Shown here piece after piece: positions 50,541 to 52,926 of a stretch of DNA of 52,926 nt. Location of the stretch: assembly GCA_003049485.1 (NCBI GenBank), contig PYST01000284.1:1-52926 (forward strand), given 5' to 3'. Each line of letters starts with the position of its first letter. Within the stretch, counting starts at the first letter, position 1. The notes under the pieces are model-generated. The model was not told where the DNA came from. It was given only the letters and a program-made list of their open reading frames with translations, and made no database searches. The DNA is from Ophioceras dolichostomum. Taxonomy: Eukaryota > Ascomycota > Sordariomycetes > Magnaporthales > Ophioceraceae. Made by a program: the position numbers and the translations under genes.

Positions 50541-51148
50541 ATGAATCCATATCGGGCTCATTCCCTCCGGGTCCGTACAAGCTGTTCACGTCTCAGTCTC
50601 ACTCAACCCCCTACTATGCGAAGTGCTAACTACCATGGTTTGTGACAGGAGGAGCTGGAAACGCGCATGGGGGATGCCCAGCTCCAGCTGAACCTCGCCA
50701 AGGAGGTCGAGTCACACATTCGACCGATGATCAAAAAGCACATCAAGCTCCGCTCAGTCAATCTCGACGTCAGCACGGAGGAACTCAAGACGGGCATGTT
50801 GACCAACTCCAAGTCAGGATCGAACGGCTCTTCAAGCGCTTGTCCAAAGATCTGACATCGATAGAGAGCTACCAATGCGCTATCGAACACGTTATCGGGA
50901 CGTTGAAGCTCGGGGCGGGGAATGTGATGCAGGAGGCGGGGATGGGGAAGGAGCTCATGAAGGACGTGCTGGACGGCGCTGATGACGGCATTGGCAACAG
51001 CGTCTTGAGCGTTTTCACGAATTTGCGCACGGCTGTTGAGCATCTCGAGCAGCGGTTGTACGACCCGTGGTGTGCGAGGCGGGCTGAGTATTTCATCTTG
51101 CTCGCCTACGAGCAGCAATACCGACGGGAGCTTTCAGGGATTTTGTGA
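50541..51148 (+). pseudogene. Array paralogue P5, with a frameshift
   Basis: A possible first exon, 50541-50570 ('MNPYRAHSLR'), is followed by a 78-bp intron (GTCCGT...GACAG, branch-like GCTAACT) and a second exon from 50649. That exon reads 'ELETRMGDAQLQLNLAKEVE' and 'SHIRPMIKKHI' (the array's N-terminal helix), but this frame ends at 50855. From about 50780-50800 on, a second frame carries 'QLQVRIERLFKRLSKDL' and the array's C-terminal part: 'KLGAGNVMQEAGMGKELMKD' and 'GADDGIGNSVLSVF', ending at a stop at 51146-51148. No splice pair in the right phase can join the frames, so a one-base indel is likely. The first exon is a weak prediction. Confidence 0.5.
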
Positions 51149-51739
51149 CGAGAAGGACATTCCCTAGGACTCGTAGTTAGTACTCTACTATATAGAGTGA
51201 ATCTGAGCAAACTATACGTTTCTCTTCAATGCATGGTATGATGGTATCTCGCAACACTGGCAGCTTGTTGGTGTTGGTTGTACCATGAGGTGTACGAGTT
51301 TCTCCATCACAACCTTCAGTGGCTCAAGCCTCAATGGTATGACTTCGACAACCCACTCCTACTTACTACCACACTCACTAACTATAGGTAACTACTACCC
51401 ACTCGACTGTAGAAATTCATTAAAGACCCAACTGTCGGTCATGATGGCACCCCAGTAAAAGCCATCCCCTGTCCCAGACAGCATATACGATGTCACTTGT
51501 CACTTGCCAGCCAGTCATGTAATATCATCAACACCTCAGCTCCAATCCTTCAGCTCATCACTCGCATTGAGTGGCGGACAAGGTAACATCTAAAGACCGA
51601 ATGGGGTTCATCTTCGCTCTCCGATTTCTCAACTGCCATTTCTTCCGACATCTACTCCTACATCTCTCAAAAAAAGTCGCTAAATACTTCTACTGATCTC
51701 TTTTTCTCGTACGCTTCTATAGACTTCTAGTCCACAATA
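51149..51739. other. Intergenic between P5 and P6
   Basis: About 590 bases. C/T-rich before P6 ('CTCTTTTTCTCG'). No gene recognised. Confidence 0.5.
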
Positions 51740-52481
51740 GTGGAACAACTCCATCGCACACCTAACACGATGAGCGTAACGGGTGGCTCGTGGGGGGAGA
51801 TGGCGGTTCGTAAAGATAGTATTGTGAACTTTTTTTTTGCCGTCACACCTCTCCTCCCTCCCCAGCCCCCCTCCCCCCGGCCTTTAAGCCATCTAGTGGG
51901 TGCCGGTCTCAACGCCGGTCACATATTCATTCTGACTCCAATTATTACAACATGATGCAGTTCCAACTCAGTCGGGTAATCGCCCAAACGGCGGAGATGC
52001 ACATCCGCTTCCAGATCGAGGAATGCCTCGACGACCACGAGATCTACTGGAATACGCTCGCGATCCCCACACCTAGCCAGGGCGGCCGTGGCATGTTCTA
52101 CCAAGCTTCCTCGACGCCCAGGGTTATCCGGAACTCATACCCCTTGAGCCGATGACTGACAAAATCCTCCAGGCCTGTCTCCACGCAGCGCGGGAGGCCC
52201 TGGGCACGATGGTCTCGGTGTGGAGGGATATGTTGAAGGGTACCGAGGATTAGAAGCCGATACTAGGCCGGAAGGACATCGACGAGATTATCAAGATGTT
52301 GCAGGAGGGCATGAAGAAGAGCATTGCCCGCATACTGGCCGGCCAGGGTACGATCCCTGAAGATATCGGCTTGACTGATTCGGAGTGCGATTTTCCTGAT
52401 TCGCAGGCCGATTCAACTCCGTCTCAAGATGAGGAGGCTGTACACTCATCATCAGTGCAGCCTTCGTCCTGGCATTGCTAA
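51740..52481 (+). pseudogene. Array paralogue P6, with a frameshift and an in-frame TAG
   Basis: The array motif begins at 51952: 'MMQFQLSRVIAQTAEMHIRF' then 'QIEECLDDHEIYWNTLA'. It is very close to P3 ('QLHRILAQTAETHIRLALE'). This frame ends at 52155. Another frame takes over at about 52100 with 'FLDAQGYPELIPLEPMTDKI' and 'ACLHAAREALGTMVSVWRDM', which aligns with P3 'LFPGDLTSDSELYDALFVV'. It stops at a TAG at 52251-52253 and continues, in the same frame, with 'KDIDEIIKMLQEGMKKSIAR' and 'ILAGQGTI' before ending at 52481. A Pro-rich frame from 51740 might be a 5' exon. An intron with a GTTATC donor could mimic the frame change, but then a conserved segment would be lost. Best explained as a decayed gene. 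Confidence 0.55.
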
Positions 52482-52926
52482 CAGGCATCATCACTACATA
52501 GACTTTCCTGTAGCATTTCTTTGATTCGGTTCCATACTACCGATATCTACTCTCTCATATGCGATGCGCAGGTCTTCTCTATAGGATAGAGCCCGCCCCT
52601 AGTCGTCACAGTCAACAGCCTTCCAGCCGCCACAGACCTCGCCAGAGACCTGTCACACGGAAGCACAGCTGGAGCAGGCAACAAACGATTTACTTGACAC
52701 GATGCCACCATCCCTTTGACGCATTCCCAACTGCCCGACCCGCCAAACTCGCCCGGTTGCGGCTGTATGATAGTTATCAGAGGCGGCCTAGTGGCGCCTA
52801 ATTATATGGAATTGAGGAGCCGTACTCCGTCCTTGGGCATCCTTCCTTGTACATACCACTTCTTGGCAAGCTGCTGTTAGTGCAGCCCACCAAACCACCA
52901 CATAATCTCTTAACACACACATTACT
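52482..52926. other. Window end, no further gene recognised
   Basis: An open frame of 80 codons (52559-52801) encodes a Ser/Arg/His-rich sequence without similarity to the array. The array may continue beyond the window. Confidence 0.4.

Noticed and set aside
49783..51000. Shared 'RIER' in P4 (SRIERIF) and P5 (VRIERLF) as a homologous position
   Set aside because: When the C-terminal helices are aligned, P4's RIER matches P1 'KIET' and P5 'KELM', so the P5 RIER belongs to an earlier helix and the match is coincidental.
52100..52155. An intron (GTTATC...CTCCAG) to explain the frame change in P6
   Set aside because: Phases fit, but splicing would delete 'YPELIPLEPMTD', which aligns with P3 'LALFPGDLTSD'. 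A frameshift is the simpler reading, although the splice cannot be excluded.
1..52926. Counting every ACTAGT hexamer as a signal
   Set aside because: About 13 occurrences of a 6-mer palindrome are expected by chance in this length; only the extended 10-base form is over-represented.
1..52926. tRNA, rRNA or CRISPR features
   Set aside because: I looked for T-arm-like GGTTCGAATCC sequences, conserved rRNA stretches and regularly spaced repeats and found none.

Overview
The window is nuclear DNA of a filamentous ascomycete (Pezizomycotina, most likely Sordariomycetes). The evidence is GC-rich coding sequence, single-exon genes or genes with one or two introns of about 100-290 bp bounded by GT...AG, pyrimidine-rich promoters, a fungal Tim50 with its usual architecture, secreted family PL3 pectate lyase and CHRD proteins, and CorA-like and Fig1-like families typical of this group. 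The species cannot be named from the sequence. There are no RNA genes, CRISPR arrays or bacterial-type operons that I can see.

Layout. 1-1.6 kb: a 90-bp exact duplication around a single N (a probable assembly join) and a broken RecQ-type helicase relic. 2-11.2 kb: core-type genes: an SDR oxidoreductase (-), a Ted1/PGAP5-like ER metallophosphoesterase (-), a 2EXR/F-box-like protein (-), and the mitochondrial translocase subunit Tim50 (+). 13-20.7 kb: a small secreted Cys/Ser/Thr-rich protein (+), a class I methyltransferase (-), a tandem two-domain NTF2/SnoaL-like protein (-), and a NUDT15-like Nudix hydrolase with three exons (-). 21.6-25.7 kb: two secreted proteins on the minus strand, a CHRD-domain protein with an Ala/Val-rich tail and a PL3 pectate lyase. 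25.7-29.3 kb: a long stretch without a recognisable gene. 29.3-33.7 kb: three redox genes (secreted FAD oxidoreductase, NmrA-like NAD(P)-binding protein, SDR) that may form a small metabolic cluster. 35.2-39.7 kb: a diverged Fig1-family membrane protein and a multiply broken CorA-like transporter gene. 40.7-43.5 kb: a secreted GH2 beta-galactosidase.

The most interesting part is 44.4-52.5 kb. Six loci in a row encode small, helical, mutually related proteins that I do not recognise. They share an N-terminal helix of the type 'AQTAExHIR' (A-x-x-A/V-E-x-H-I/L-R) and a C-terminal pair of helices centred on 'MD-x-I/V'. The left three (P1-P3) are intact. The right three (P4-P6) carry in-frame stops or frameshifts. 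This is a tandem paralogue array in the process of birth and decay, with no function assignable from sequence alone. Broken genes here and in the CorA-like locus have only TAG/TAA stops, compatible with C-to-T (RIP-like) mutation plus indels.
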